64,000 bases of DNA from Nitrosomonadales bacterium (GCA_016235045.1 JACRME010000009.1:1-64000); one strand, 5' to 3'; shown: positions 35,818-44,974, counted from the first letter of the stretch. Notes: generated from the sequence alone by a model not told the origin. Program-made: numbers and translations.

Positions 35818-36198
35818 GGCACGGATTATACCGGATGCCTTGTTTGGCCTTGCCGTGGGATGCCGACAATTTCAGTGCGGCAATATGACGCATTCCAATT
35901 CGTTGCCTGCGGTATTGGATTGCGTCCTGCCAAGCCGGTAACCCGGTAGTCTCCTCCCAAGACCTGCTGAATGTTCACCGCTGGCTTGGCACCATGCGCA
36001 GAATTTGCATCCGGCAAAGTTCTTGCCCTCGTCTCAACAGCAAAGCCGAAACCCGCTTGTATAGCCGCTGAAACACTCTCCTGGCATTTTGTTCGGCGCT
36101 GCGACAATTTGTCGCGCGACAATATGCCGCATTCCCGCAGTCAGCCGAGAGTTTTAGTATTCGCCCCGGTTTTTCAACTTTAAGACACAGGGGAGTGT
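35818..36198. other. Long intergenic region mutL / TonB receptor
   Basis: 381 bp between divergent genes. It has two similar 34-35-bp direct repeats (35863-35896 and 36101-36135), the downstream one containing GCGACAA half-sites, and ends with a good ribosome site (CAGGGGAG) before the receptor gene. A 98-codon minus-strand open frame (TTG start) fills much of it, but no family is recognised and it is not called as a gene. Confidence 0.6.
36101..36122. promoter_or_regulatory. Candidate operator with three GCGACAA half-sites
   Basis: GCGACAA-T-TTGTCGC (36101-36115) is a perfect 7-1-7 palindrome and is joined directly to a third half-site GCGACAA (36116-36122), so TTGTCGCGCGACAA is a second palindrome. 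It lies 77-98 bp before the TonB receptor start. The spacing GCGAC-N5-GTCGC resembles the RegA/RegR redox-regulator box; the binding protein is not known. Confidence 0.45.
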
Positions 36199-38571
36199 AT
36201 GAATAAGAAAGTCATCGCCATGAGCGCTTTGCCGCTCGTGCTGTCCATGTCGTTCGTCAACCGAGTCTATGCTGAAGATGCGCCTGTCGCACCGGCGGCG
36301 GAGCCGGCTGCAACAATCAGCACGGAACCCGCCGCGGAGCCGGTTCCACCGGCTTCAGACCAGGCAGCGTCCAGCGGCGGAGTTACCAAGAAATTGCTGG
36401 GCGAAGTGGTTGTAACTTCCACCACGATCGATGACCGTTTCGATTCCAAGCGCGGAGAGGCGAGCAACATCGCCAACATCAGCGGCAAGAAGGTGGATGA
36501 GGAACACGGCAAGAACCTCGTCGACGTGTTGGAATCAATTCCCGGCGTTACAGCTGAACTTCAGAGCGGCGATTCGGTGAAGATCATGCTGCGCGGTGTC
36601 GAAGCGCAGCGCTTCATGGGCGAGAAGCCGGGCGTAGCCATCATTATTGATGGTGTGCCAGTGCTCGAGCGCACCGGTCGCGTCAACGTCGATCTCGACA
36701 ACATCGATTCGATCAAGGTTATCAAGGGCGGTGCGTCCTACCTGTTCGGCGAAGATGCGCTTTCCGGCGCTGTGATCATCACCACCAAGCGCGGTGCCAA
36801 GATGGCCGGGTATACCGCAAGCGTCGAGGCCGGGAGTTTCAACTATCGCAAAGGGTTGGCGCGCGCCGGATTTGCCAAGAACGAGTGGGTGGGTCATATC
36901 CAGGTTAGCAAGGCGATGTCCGACGATTTCTACGATCAGGGCGCATGGTCGCGCCGCTATGTGGACGGCAAGTTGCAATACCTCATTGATGAAAGCAGCG
37001 ACATCGCGTTTGGCTTCGAGGATTCCCATCGCGAGAAAGATAGCCACGGTACGGTGACGGGGGTGACCAATGCACGGATCGACCCGCGCAGTGCGACATC
37101 CGGTGGCAAAGATTACGCCAGAAACTACGACGTGGAACTGAACAAGCTGAACCTGACCTATTCCAAGGATCTTGGGGATAGCAACAACCTGATGCTAATG
37201 GCGTATCAGTACAAGGATCACACCTTCGGTTGGCAAGGGCCGAGCGGCTATCTGCGCGACAGTGCAGGGAATCTGCTTGGTGACATGTCTCAGATGCGGG
37301 ATGTCTACGCGACGGGACAAGATACGAAGCAGATACAGCAGGGCGTCAAGTCTGAGTGGCGCAAGGGTGGGGAAGCAGTCGGCCTGATGGCGGGATTGGA
37401 CTTGCAGAAGTTCAAGGATCACGGAGTAGCGACAACCCTGGTGAACTACACAACGCGCAGCACGCCGGTCGGGCCATCCAACCCTCTGAAACTGGCCGGT
37501 ACTATTGTGGGCGATGACGTCATTACCAACGATACGCGGGCGATGTACGGTGAGGCGAAATGGCAGCTCAGCGAACCGCTGGCGCTGACTCTCAACGGTC
37601 GATATGACAGCATCAAAAATGGATATTCGAATAATCTTCCGGCAACGTCGCCAACACAGCTAACTTCGGCCAGCAAGACTTTTAATGTGTGGTCAGAACG
37701 CCTCGGGTTGAACTATGCAGTTGGGGAATCCAGCGAGATATACAGCAACATCTCCAATGGTTTCCGCACACCGACTGCCACACAGATGTATGGCGCCACC
37801 ATCTCTCCAACCAGTGTGGTAGTTGGCAATCCTGACCTGAAGCCGGAGAAATCCTGGAATAAGGAGGTTGGTGTACGCGGCAAGACTGAATTGTTCGAAA
37901 GGGAATTGGATATCGATGTCGCAGTGTTTCAGATCGAGCGCAATGACTTCATCCTGAATACCGGAGGCCAGTACACAAGTACCCCCGGGGCAACCTCGAC
38001 AAACGGAATTGAGCAATACCAGAACATTGGCGGTGTGCGCAATCGTGGATTTGAAGCGGGCATCAAGACCGATAGCCGCGAATCACTGTCTGCCGATTTT
38101 GCCTACACCTGGCTGGATGCACGTTTCACCCGTTACGACCATTACTGGCTGGGATTGGGGCAGCAATACACGCCCGCGTATCATCAGGTGGATGTCAACA
38201 ATACGGGCAATATCGTGCCGCGTACCCCCAAACACAAGGCCAATTTGAATGTGCGATATCGTCCCGCAGAGCGCTGGACAGTGACCACGGAATTGAATGC
38301 GCAGAGCGGTATCTTCGCCGACGAGATGAACGTCGTGTGGGTTGGCGGGCGAAGCGTATACAACCTGATGTTGTCCTATGAAGTTAAGCGCGAAAGCGGC
38401 ATGAAAATATCAGCCTTCGCACGGGCGGACAACCTGTTCAATCGTTATTACTACTCCACCATCCGCGGTATCCGGGATAGCAACGGCGACGGCGTCTATA
38501 ACGCCGAAGACCCATCCATCACCGTCAATGCCGGACGCGTCTGGACTGCCGGCTTTACGTTAACTTTCTAA
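36199..38571 (+). CDS. TonB-dependent outer membrane receptor (first gene of metal cluster)
   Basis: 790 residues with a signal peptide (about 1-25, cleavage after YA) and then a Pro/Ala/Glu-rich stretch (26-62). A TonB-box-like LGEVVVTST precedes the plug domain (about 90-200: SIPGVTAELQSGDSVKIMLRGVEAQR, DGVPVLERTGRVNVDLDNID, SGAVIITTKRG). A 22-strand-type barrel follows, ending in a C-terminal aromatic (TLTF). The ligand cannot be read from sequence. Eight densely spaced genes, ending with tonB-exbB-exbD, follow, and a candidate operator lies upstream. Confidence 0.9.
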   Translation: MNKKVIAMSALPLVLSMSFVNRVYAEDAPVAPAAEPAATISTEPAAEPVPPASDQAASSGGVTKKLLGEVVVTSTTIDDRFDSKRGEASNIANISGKKVDEEHGKNLVDVLESIPGVTAELQSGDSVKIMLRGVEAQRFMGEKPGVAIIIDGVPVLERTGRVNVDLDNIDSIKVIKGGASYLFGEDALSGAVIITTKRGAKMAGYTASVEAGSFNYRKGLARAGFAKNEWVGHIQVSKAMSDDFYDQGAWSRRYVDGKLQYLIDESSDIAFGFEDSHREKDSHGTVTGVTNARIDPRSATSGGKDYARNYDVELNKLNLTYSKDLGDSNNLMLMAYQYKDHTFGWQGPSGYLRDSAGNLLGDMSQMRDVYATGQDTKQIQQGVKSEWRKGGEAVGLMAGLDLQKFKDHGVATTLVNYTTRSTPVGPSNPLKLAGTIVGDDVITNDTRAMYGEAKWQLSEPLALTLNGRYDSIKNGYSNNLPATSPTQLTSASKTFNVWSERLGLNYAVGESSEIYSNISNGFRTPTATQMYGATISPTSVVVGNPDLKPEKSWNKEVGVRGKTELFERELDIDVAVFQIERNDFILNTGGQYTSTPGATSTNGIEQYQNIGGVRNRGFEAGIKTDSRESLSADFAYTWLDARFTRYDHYWLGLGQQYTPAYHQVDVNNTGNIVPRTPKHKANLNVRYRPAERWTVTTELNAQSGIFADEMNVVWVGGRSVYNLMLSYEVKRESGMKISAFARADNLFNRYYYSTIRGIRDSNGDGVYNAEDPSITVNAGRVWTAGFTLTF

Positions 38572-38582
38572 GGAGCGTGCCA

Positions 38583-39497
38583 ATGCGAACGAAAACGATA
38601 TTGATGCTGGCTTTGCTCGTGGCAGCGCCGGCATTGGCCGCCCCGGAGGGCAAGCCGCCGATGGATATGTCCGGCGCTCACGATCATGCCGCGATGATGC
38701 GGGGCATGGGCAAGTCCGCAGCCTGGACGCTCTATCCGACGCTGAAGGCCAGGATGAGCGGCGAAAGCCGCGAGAACATGATGACGGCGGTCATGCCGCA
38801 GAACATCGTGGCGGCGAACCTCGATGCCTGGTCCAACAACCTGCAGGACGACAAGGCGTTCCGGCAATTGCCCATGGACATGGGCGGCGCGATGCTGGAC
38901 AAACCGGCCAACGGCGGCTTCCACTGGCTGGCTGCGCGCGAAGAGCAGAACGACACGGTGCGCATAGCTTCAACCGTGCAGGCGTTCAACGAGCGCGGTG
39001 CCAAGGATCCGACCGCGATGTTCATGCTGTTGAAGCATGAACTGGAGATTATCCCGCAACCCTTTCCGCGCGAGCATTCGCGGTATCGCGCCAACGAGGA
39101 TTGGAAGTTCCTGGTGCGCTTCAAGGGCATGCCGCTGCCGGACCAGAAAGTCTATCTGGAAACCTCCAACGGCAGCATGTCCGAGTTCGTATCGGACGCG
39201 CAGGGCAAGTTCAGCCTGCATGTGCCGGATGACTTCAAGGCCGAAGAGGAAAACAGGGAAGCCGCGGGCCACAACCACGGCGGCCGTCGCAGTGCGGAGT
39301 TTGTGCTGGCCACCGAATATGCCGACGGCAGCAAGAACTTCCTGACCGCATTCAACAGCAGCTACGGTCCGGATGCCTATGAGAAGCGCAACCTGGCGCT
39401 GGGGCTGGGCTTCACCTTGCTCGGTATGCTGGGTGCGGTGCCGTTGTTGCGCAAGCGCAAGGCAGAACAGAAAACCGAGGAGGGCGACAATGCTTAA
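38583..39497 (+). CDS. Met/His-rich exported protein with C-terminal anchor, DUF4198-like
   Basis: 304 residues: signal peptide (1-20), a Met/His/Asp-rich mature N-terminus (MDMSGAHDHAAMMRGMG), a central domain of unknown fold and an Ig-like region (about 165-225: PDQKVYLETSNGSMSEFVSDAQGKF) resembling DUF4198, then a His cluster (AGHNHGG) and one C-terminal helix (LALGLGFTLLGMLGAVPLL) followed by positive charges. The layout suggests a periplasmic metal-binding protein held in the inner membrane. Start at 38583 with AAGGAG 7 nt upstream. It lies 11 bp after the receptor and overlaps the polyferredoxin gene by 8 bp. No exact family is recognised. Confidence 0.75.
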   Translation: MRTKTILMLALLVAAPALAAPEGKPPMDMSGAHDHAAMMRGMGKSAAWTLYPTLKARMSGESRENMMTAVMPQNIVAANLDAWSNNLQDDKAFRQLPMDMGGAMLDKPANGGFHWLAAREEQNDTVRIASTVQAFNERGAKDPTAMFMLLKHELEIIPQPFPREHSRYRANEDWKFLVRFKGMPLPDQKVYLETSNGSMSEFVSDAQGKFSLHVPDDFKAEEENREAAGHNHGGRRSAEFVLATEYADGSKNFLTAFNSSYGPDAYEKRNLALGLGFTLLGMLGAVPLLRKRKAEQKTEEGDNA

Positions 39498-40536
39498 GAC
39501 AATATTCCCGACATTGGGACGCTTCCGCTTCACCGTGCAGATTCTCATGCTGTTCCTCACCGTCTATGGTGGCGCGCTGCTCGGCAGTTACACCGTGAAT
39601 CGCATCTCGCAGGCGCTGCCGGCCCTGTCGTGTGCATTCGACAAGAGCACAGCCGATCACTGCATTCTCATCGTCAACCAGCATCTGCTGCATCACCGCG
39701 TCGGCGAGGCGTTGGTCAAGGCGCAGGAGATCACGCTCAAGGTGTTCATCCCGGTGGCGATGTCGGTGGGCGTGTTCTTCATGTTCTTCTTCTTCCTCAA
39801 CAAGGCATTCTGTGGCTGGATTTGCCCGCTGGGAACGGTGCAGGAGTTGCTGTATCGCCTCGGCCGCCGTCTCGGTCGTCCGCTCAACCGCTTTTCGCCT
39901 GCGAACGTCGGCCGGGTGCGCCCGGTGAAATGGCTGATGTTGCTGGTGCTGGTGCTGGCTTTGCCGACCATGGCCGGCATGGGCGTGGTTTCCAACGAGC
40001 TGGGCGACCCGTTCTGCCAGGTGTGCCCGTCGCGCATCGCGACCACCTTGCTGACCGCAGATACCGAGCAGATTGCCGTGCGCACTTCGAGCGGGGTCAA
40101 CTTCTTCCTCGGCGCGTTGGGCAACGCGATGTTCGGCTTCATCATCATCGCCGCATTGGCGGCGCGCCAGCCGTTCTGCCGCATCTGTCCGCTGCTGTCG
40201 TGGAATGCGTTGTTCCAGAAACTGTCGCCGATGCGCCTGGTGAAGAAGGACGTGTATGAGAAATGCGCGAAGTGCGGTGTGTGCGAAAAAGCATGCCCGA
40301 TGGATATTCACGAGATCGGCACTGCATTCGGCAAAAAGGCCTTCCACGAGGACTGCACGATGTGCGGGCGCTGCGCCGAATACTGTCCGGACGACGACGT
40401 CATCCAGCTCAGGTTCTTCGGTTTCAAACTGTTCGGTTCCTCGCGCGACTACTACAAGAATCGCGTGAAGCAGGAATCGCCGGAGGGCATGCCGAAGAAA
40501 CGCGCTGTCAACATTTCGCCCGCCAAAAATGGATGA
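39490..40536 (+). CDS. Membrane polyferredoxin, NapH/CcoG-like
   Basis: 348 residues with about five to six transmembrane helices in the N-terminal 240 residues. The loops carry CGWICPLGTVQELLY, CQVCPSRIATTLL and CRICPLLSWNALF, the Cys-Pro pairs of the NapH/NosR/CcoG family. The C-terminal cytoplasmic part has two [4Fe-4S] motifs, CAKCGVCEKACP and CTMCGRCAEYCP. Relatives pass electrons across the inner membrane; CcoG reduces Cu(II) for cbb3 oxidase assembly. No nap, nos or cco genes are adjacent, so here it probably serves the TonB cluster, maybe as a metal reductase. It overlaps both neighbours by 8 bp. Confidence 0.87.
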   Translation: MLKTIFPTLGRFRFTVQILMLFLTVYGGALLGSYTVNRISQALPALSCAFDKSTADHCILIVNQHLLHHRVGEALVKAQEITLKVFIPVAMSVGVFFMFFFFLNKAFCGWICPLGTVQELLYRLGRRLGRPLNRFSPANVGRVRPVKWLMLLVLVLALPTMAGMGVVSNELGDPFCQVCPSRIATTLLTADTEQIAVRTSSGVNFFLGALGNAMFGFIIIAALAARQPFCRICPLLSWNALFQKLSPMRLVKKDVYEKCAKCGVCEKACPMDIHEIGTAFGKKAFHEDCTMCGRCAEYCPDDDVIQLRFFGFKLFGSSRDYYKNRVKQESPEGMPKKRAVNISPAKNG

Positions 40537-41188
40537 TCTGTTGAACACCGGACTGCTGCCGCAGCAGACCACCTTGTTCACCGTGTGGCTGCTCGGCGCC
40601 TCGCTCGGGCTGACCGCCTGCACCGCCACCTGCCTGCCGTTCATGGGCACCTGGATACTCGGCCGCGGCGGTTCGCAGAGGCAGGTGTTGCTCGACACGG
40701 CCCTGTTCGTCGGCGGGCGCATTCTTGCGTACACCCTGCTCGGCGCGCTGGCCGCCGGGGCTGGGGCATGGCTGGCGCAAGTGATGCGCGGCGGCACGGG
40801 CAATTTCATCATCGGCGCCGCTTCCGTTGCCGCAGGGTTGTGGCTGCTGCGTCCGGGCAAGGCGCATGCGCCGTGCGATGCGGTGCGCAATGCGGGCGGC
40901 ACGCCGCCGCTGTTGCTCGGCTTCTCGCTCAGCCTCACCCCCTGCGCACCGTTGGCTTCGCTGCTGGCCGTGTGCGCGACGGCAGGCAGCATCAGGTTGG
41001 GCATGGCGAGCGGCGCGGCTTTCGGTGTGGGTGCTGCGTTGACGCCGTTGCTGGTACTATTGCCGCTGATCGGCCTGCTGGGCAAGAACCTGCGAGAGAA
41101 TCGCGAGTGGTTGACGCGCTGGATACGCTGGGGCGCGGCGGCGGTGCTGATCTTGTTGGGCTTGCGCCGCATTTTTTTGGTGATTTGA
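40529..41188 (+). CDS. DsbD/TauE-SafE-like membrane protein
   Basis: 219 residues, six transmembrane helices, two homologous halves. Each half starts with a Cys-Pro element (TACTATCLPFMG and LSLTPCAPLAS), the pattern of DsbD/CcdA-type electron carriers and the DsbD_2 (sulfite exporter TauE/SafE-like) family. It could move reducing equivalents to the periplasm or act as a transporter. It overlaps the polyferredoxin gene by 8 bp, so the two may form a trans-membrane electron path. No thioredoxin domain is attached. Confidence 0.8.
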   Translation: MDDLLNTGLLPQQTTLFTVWLLGASLGLTACTATCLPFMGTWILGRGGSQRQVLLDTALFVGGRILAYTLLGALAAGAGAWLAQVMRGGTGNFIIGAASVAAGLWLLRPGKAHAPCDAVRNAGGTPPLLLGFSLSLTPCAPLASLLAVCATAGSIRLGMASGAAFGVGAALTPLLVLLPLIGLLGKNLRENREWLTRWIRWGAAAVLILLGLRRIFLVI

Positions 41189-41211
41189 ATTCTTGGTTTG
41201 TGGTTCCCGAT

Positions 41212-43260
41212 ATGAAACGTTCTGCTGTATTTGTTGCTTGCTTCCTATCAACCTGTTCCGTTCTGGGCGAAGAGCAACCCTCCCTGAAGGAAATTACGGT
41301 CACCGCCACAAGTTCCGATGTGGCCGAGCGCCGCGAATCAACTTCGCAAAAGGTTATTCTGGATCGCAAGGAGATCGAGAAGATGAGTGTCATGACCATC
41401 GGCGAGGTGCTGGGTAAATTGCCGGGGGTGGAAATCGCAACGGGCGGCATGGGGCAGCGGGCGCGCGGCATGTCGCGCGATTCGGTGCAGGTTCTGGTGG
41501 ATGGTGAGCGTTCCGCGGGGGGCGGTGCGATGGTGGGCGTCATCGGGCGTTTGCCTGCCGGCGATCTGGAGCGGGTCGAGATCGTGCGCGGCTCCTCGGC
41601 GGAGTTCGGCGGGGCGGCTTCCGTTACGGTGAACCTGGTCATGAAAAAAGCCCTGCCCAAGAGTTCTACCGAGATCAGGGCCGGAGTCGGGCGGCGCGGG
41701 ACAGAACTGTATAAACAGCTAGCCCTGACCCAAAATGGCGGCGAGGGCGGCTTTTCCTGGACGCTTCCGATCGGCCTGGTCTGGAGCAATTCCCCGATCT
41801 CGCGTAGCGCCGAAAAACAGGACACGACACCCGCGCATACCGAGGAAAGCGAGCGCGGCGCCACAAGACTCGGCCATCACGCGATTACGCCGCGCATGAC
41901 CTGGAAAGAGGGCGGCGATAGCCTGACCGTTGCGCCGATGCTGTTCTTCGGTCCGCAGGATTCCAGCAGCGAGACGACCCTGAGCGGTTCCGCCATTCCG
42001 GCGGAGAACGGCGTGCGCGTGAATACCGTGAGCAGTCTGATGCGCGTGACTCGCGTTCGCGTCGAGGGCGAGAAGCACATCGACGATTCCAAGCTGACCG
42101 GCCGTGCTTCAGTCAACAGGATCAAGAACACGGCGGATACCCAGCGCAACGGCGTGACGAATTCGCTCGATCACACCGAGAACCGGGAAACCGAATCCAA
42201 TTTCGCCTTCCGGATAGACAAACCGCTTGGCGGCGAGCATCTGGTGGCGGTGGGGGTGGAGCATGTCAATCTGCGCCGCACGCAGGATCAAAGTTTCAGC
42301 GGCAGTTTTGCCAGCTACGAGGCACAGGAGCGCCAAAGCATCGCCTGGGTGCAGGACGACTGGATGGTGCTGCCCAAAACCACGCTCACCTACGGTTTGC
42401 GCGGTGAAACCATTTCTCTGAATTCCACCGGTGTTGCGCAACAACGCGGACAACTGATGCCATCTCTGGCGGTACGCTGGGAGCCGCAGGACAAATGGGT
42501 GGTGCGTTCCTCGTTGGGGGCCGGATTGAAGATGCCCAAGCTGGACGAGATCAGCAATGCGGCGAAGCCCAGCATCGTCAACTCGCCGGTGGATGCGGAC
42601 AAGCGCGGCAATCCCGATCTGCTGCCCGAACGCAGCCTGAATTTCGAAGCGGTGCTGGAACGTTACCTGGATGCCGAAGCCGGTGTGCTGGGCGCCAACC
42701 TCTACGTTCGCTCCACGCAGGACTTCACCGAGCGCCGCGTGCAGCAGGAAGGCGCGCGCTGGGTGGATCGGCCTTACAACGAGGGCAAAGCCTTGCATTG
42801 GGGGGTTGAACTGGACGGCAAGGCTCGTACCGACAGCCTTGGTTGGAACGGAGCCACCGTGAAATCGCATCTGACCTTGCCGCACGCAAAAGTGAACGAT
42901 GAGCGCCTCGGCATCACGCGCATGGCGCGCGACACGCCCAGCTATGTATTGTCTGCCGGGCTGGACGGGAGTCTGCCGGGTTTGCAGTCCAGCTATGGCA
43001 TCTCGCTGCAGCAATCCGGGCGCAGCGTGACCGATATAGCGGGCGAGCAGTCCGCCTGCACCAAGGCCAGGACAACGCTGGATGCATTCTGGCTATACAA
43101 GCTCAATGCGCAGTTCAAGCTGCGTTTCAGCGGCCAGAACCTGCTGGCAGCCGATACGGTGCGGGATACTATATATATGTCCGGCGGCTCCACCTGGCAG
43201 GTGCGCACCGTGGACGGCGGCTACCGCACAATCATGGCGACTTTAGAGGGGCGCTGGTAG
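41212..43260 (+). CDS. TonB-dependent outer membrane receptor (second of cluster)
   Basis: 682 residues: signal peptide (about 1-19, ending SVLG), TonB-box-like LKEITVTATS, plug domain (about 40-150: IGEVLGKLPGVEI, SRDSVQVLVDGERSAGG, LERVEIVRGSSAEFGGAASVTVNLV) and a barrel ending in EGRW. It is shorter than the first receptor and not an obvious recent duplicate. The ATG at 41212 begins at the signal peptide; an open frame runs upstream through the previous gene but without homology. No strong ribosome site is seen. It ends 1 bp before tonB, so this receptor and TonB are probably made together. Confidence 0.9.
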   Translation: MKRSAVFVACFLSTCSVLGEEQPSLKEITVTATSSDVAERRESTSQKVILDRKEIEKMSVMTIGEVLGKLPGVEIATGGMGQRARGMSRDSVQVLVDGERSAGGGAMVGVIGRLPAGDLERVEIVRGSSAEFGGAASVTVNLVMKKALPKSSTEIRAGVGRRGTELYKQLALTQNGGEGGFSWTLPIGLVWSNSPISRSAEKQDTTPAHTEESERGATRLGHHAITPRMTWKEGGDSLTVAPMLFFGPQDSSSETTLSGSAIPAENGVRVNTVSSLMRVTRVRVEGEKHIDDSKLTGRASVNRIKNTADTQRNGVTNSLDHTENRETESNFAFRIDKPLGGEHLVAVGVEHVNLRRTQDQSFSGSFASYEAQERQSIAWVQDDWMVLPKTTLTYGLRGETISLNSTGVAQQRGQLMPSLAVRWEPQDKWVVRSSLGAGLKMPKLDEISNAAKPSIVNSPVDADKRGNPDLLPERSLNFEAVLERYLDAEAGVLGANLYVRSTQDFTERRVQQEGARWVDRPYNEGKALHWGVELDGKARTDSLGWNGATVKSHLTLPHAKVNDERLGITRMARDTPSYVLSAGLDGSLPGLQSSYGISLQQSGRSVTDIAGEQSACTKARTTLDAFWLYKLNAQFKLRFSGQNLLAADTVRDTIYMSGGSTWQVRTVDGGYRTIMATLEGRW

Positions 43261-43261
43261 C

Positions 43262-43897
43262 ATGAGTGCCGTTATGACCATGGCGGGAACGCTGGAGATG
43301 TATACGCAATTTCCCAATGAACCGGAAAACTCGCCGTTAAGCGAGCGCTTTGCCGTGGTCGGCGTGGTTGTGCTGTTGCATCTTCTGGTGTTTGCCGCGT
43401 ATTTCCTGCAACCGGAGGCGCCTGCGGTGCTGGTCAACGAGATGTCGATCTCGTTTGCCAACCTGCAGATGCAACAGGCCGATATCGCGCCGCAGCCCAA
43501 ACCCAAACCGCGCGAACCCGATCCGGTTCCGGCAGAAGAGCCCGCCAGGCAGGAAGTGCAACCCGTGCCGCAGGATGCCACGCCGCTTTCGCCGGTGGTG
43601 CTGGATGCGGAGCCGGATTACAAGGCCGATTACCTCAACAACCCGCGTCCGCCCTATCCCATGGTGGCGCGACGCATGGGCTACCACGGCAAAGTGGTGC
43701 TGGACGTCGAGGTGCTGGCCGAGGGCAAGGCAGGCGATGTGAAACTGCACCAGAGCTGCGGCTACGACATTCTCGACAACGCGGCGTTGCAGACGGTAAA
43801 GACCTGGCGCTTTTCGCCCGCGCGCCGGTTCGGCCAGGCGGTCACGCAACGTTTTCTGGTTCCGATCAAATTTTCTCTAGAGGACAATGAAGCATGA
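43262..43897 (+). CDS. tonB: TonB energy transducer
   Basis: 211 residues: one N-terminal transmembrane helix (about 32-50, VVGVVVLLHLLVFAAYFL), a Pro-rich periplasmic spacer (PQPKPKPREPDPVPAEEP) and a C-terminal TonB domain (YLNNPRPPYPMVARRMGYHGKVVLDVEVLAEG, TVKTWRFSPARRFGQ). The YP box for receptor contact is intact. It lies between its likely client receptor and exbB, overlapping the latter by 4 bp. Confidence 0.94.
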   Translation: MSAVMTMAGTLEMYTQFPNEPENSPLSERFAVVGVVVLLHLLVFAAYFLQPEAPAVLVNEMSISFANLQMQQADIAPQPKPKPREPDPVPAEEPARQEVQPVPQDATPLSPVVLDAEPDYKADYLNNPRPPYPMVARRMGYHGKVVLDVEVLAEGKAGDVKLHQSCGYDILDNAALQTVKTWRFSPARRFGQAVTQRFLVPIKFSLEDNEA

Positions 43898-44550
43898 ACG
43901 ATTTCCTATCCGTCAATTCACCCATCGTGTTCTCCACGCTGCTGGCGCTGATCCTGCTGTCGATTGTGACCTGGTCCATCGCCTTGTTCAAATTGTGGAA
44001 GCAGTGGCAAGCCAGGAAAGACGACCGCGCGTTCAACGACAGCTTCTGGTCGGTGCGCGAGTGGAGCGATGCGGAGAAAGCGGCGCAAGGTTGCCAGGGC
44101 GATATCGCGCGTCTGGCGCAGGCGGGTTTTGCCGAACTGAAAACGCTGAACGAGGCGCAGCACGATTTGAAGCACGTGGGTGCGCCGCGCGAGGTGCTGG
44201 AGCGGCAATTGCGCCAGCAGTTGCAGAATATCCAGCGTTATCACGAGCGCGGCCTGGCGGAACTGGCCACCATCGGTTCCACCTCGCCCTTCGTCGGGCT
44301 GTTCGGCACGGTGTGGGGCATCATGCATGCCTTGCAGGACATCGGCAAAAGCGGTTCCGCTTCGCTGGACGTGGTGGCCGGCCCCATCGGCGAAGCGCTG
44401 ATTGCAACCGCCATCGGCATCGCAACCGCCTTGCCGGCCGTGCTGGCCTATAACTTTTTCCTGCGTCGGCTCAGGGTGCATGTGACCGATCTGGAGAATT
44501 TCGCCCACGACTTCATGCGTCTGGCGCAGAAGCACAATTCCAAACTGTGA
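43894..44550 (+). CDS. exbB: ExbB proton channel subunit (TonB-linked)
   Basis: 218 residues, three transmembrane helices. ELATIGSTSPFVGLFGTVWGIMHALQDI is the conserved channel helix and IATAIGIATALPAVLAYNFF the third. It overlaps tonB by 4 bp (ATGA) and is followed by exbD after 7 bp, so it serves the dedicated TonB of this cluster. It is distinct from the exbB near 19 kb. Confidence 0.94.
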   Translation: MNDFLSVNSPIVFSTLLALILLSIVTWSIALFKLWKQWQARKDDRAFNDSFWSVREWSDAEKAAQGCQGDIARLAQAGFAELKTLNEAQHDLKHVGAPREVLERQLRQQLQNIQRYHERGLAELATIGSTSPFVGLFGTVWGIMHALQDIGKSGSASLDVVAGPIGEALIATAIGIATALPAVLAYNFFLRRLRVHVTDLENFAHDFMRLAQKHNSKL

Positions 44551-44557
44551 GGCAACC

Positions 44558-44974
44558 ATGAGCTTCGGGAACCATTCCTCTTCGGAGGACAGCGGCAGCA
44601 TGATGAGCGAGATCAACGTCACGCCGCTGGTGGATGTGATGCTGGTCTTGCTGGTGGTGTTCATCATCACCGCCCCCCTGCTGGCGCCGCAGTCGCTCAA
44701 GCTCAACCTGCCGAAGACAGAATCGGTCGTTCACGAAGACAAGTTGCAAAAGGTCAGTCTGGCAATCGACGCCCAGGGCAATATTTCGCTGGATTCGGCT
44801 CGCATGAGCGATGAGGGGCTGGCCGAGATGCTGCGGAACCGGGCGGTCGATCCGCAATTCCAGTTGCAGATACAGGCGGACGAAGCCGTGAATTACGGTC
44901 GCGTGGCGCAGATCATGGCCATTGCGCAGAAAGCGGGCGTGAGCAAGCTCTCTTTTTTGACGGTGACCAAATAG
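44558..44974 (+). CDS. exbD: ExbD proton channel subunit (TonB-linked)
   Basis: 138 residues: cytoplasmic N-terminus (MSEINVTPLVDVMLVLLVVF), one transmembrane helix containing the proton-carrying aspartate, and a periplasmic domain (KLNLPKTESV...). Completes the TonB-ExbB-ExbD motor. GAGGCAACC stands before the ATG. It is the last gene of the eight-gene run; the copper storage-like gene follows after 151 bp. Confidence 0.94.
   Translation: MSFGNHSSSEDSGSMMSEINVTPLVDVMLVLLVVFIITAPLLAPQSLKLNLPKTESVVHEDKLQKVSLAIDAQGNISLDSARMSDEGLAEMLRNRAVDPQFQLQIQADEAVNYGRVAQIMAIAQKAGVSKLSFLTVTK

Noticed and set aside
35900-36198. Possible cobalamin riboswitch before the TonB receptor
   Set aside because: An AGACCTGCTGAATG stretch recalls the 3' end of such riboswitches, but the upstream conserved boxes and the GCAACTG-type core are missing, and the spacing to the receptor start is wrong.
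39412-41172. 586-codon open frame antisense to the polyferredoxin and DsbD-like genes
   Set aside because: Sense-strand genes have clear motifs and tight spacing; the antisense product is low-complexity and without homology.
40585-43260. 891-residue fused receptor
   Set aside because: The first 209 codons read the DsbD-like gene out of frame; the signal peptide starts at the ATG at 41212.
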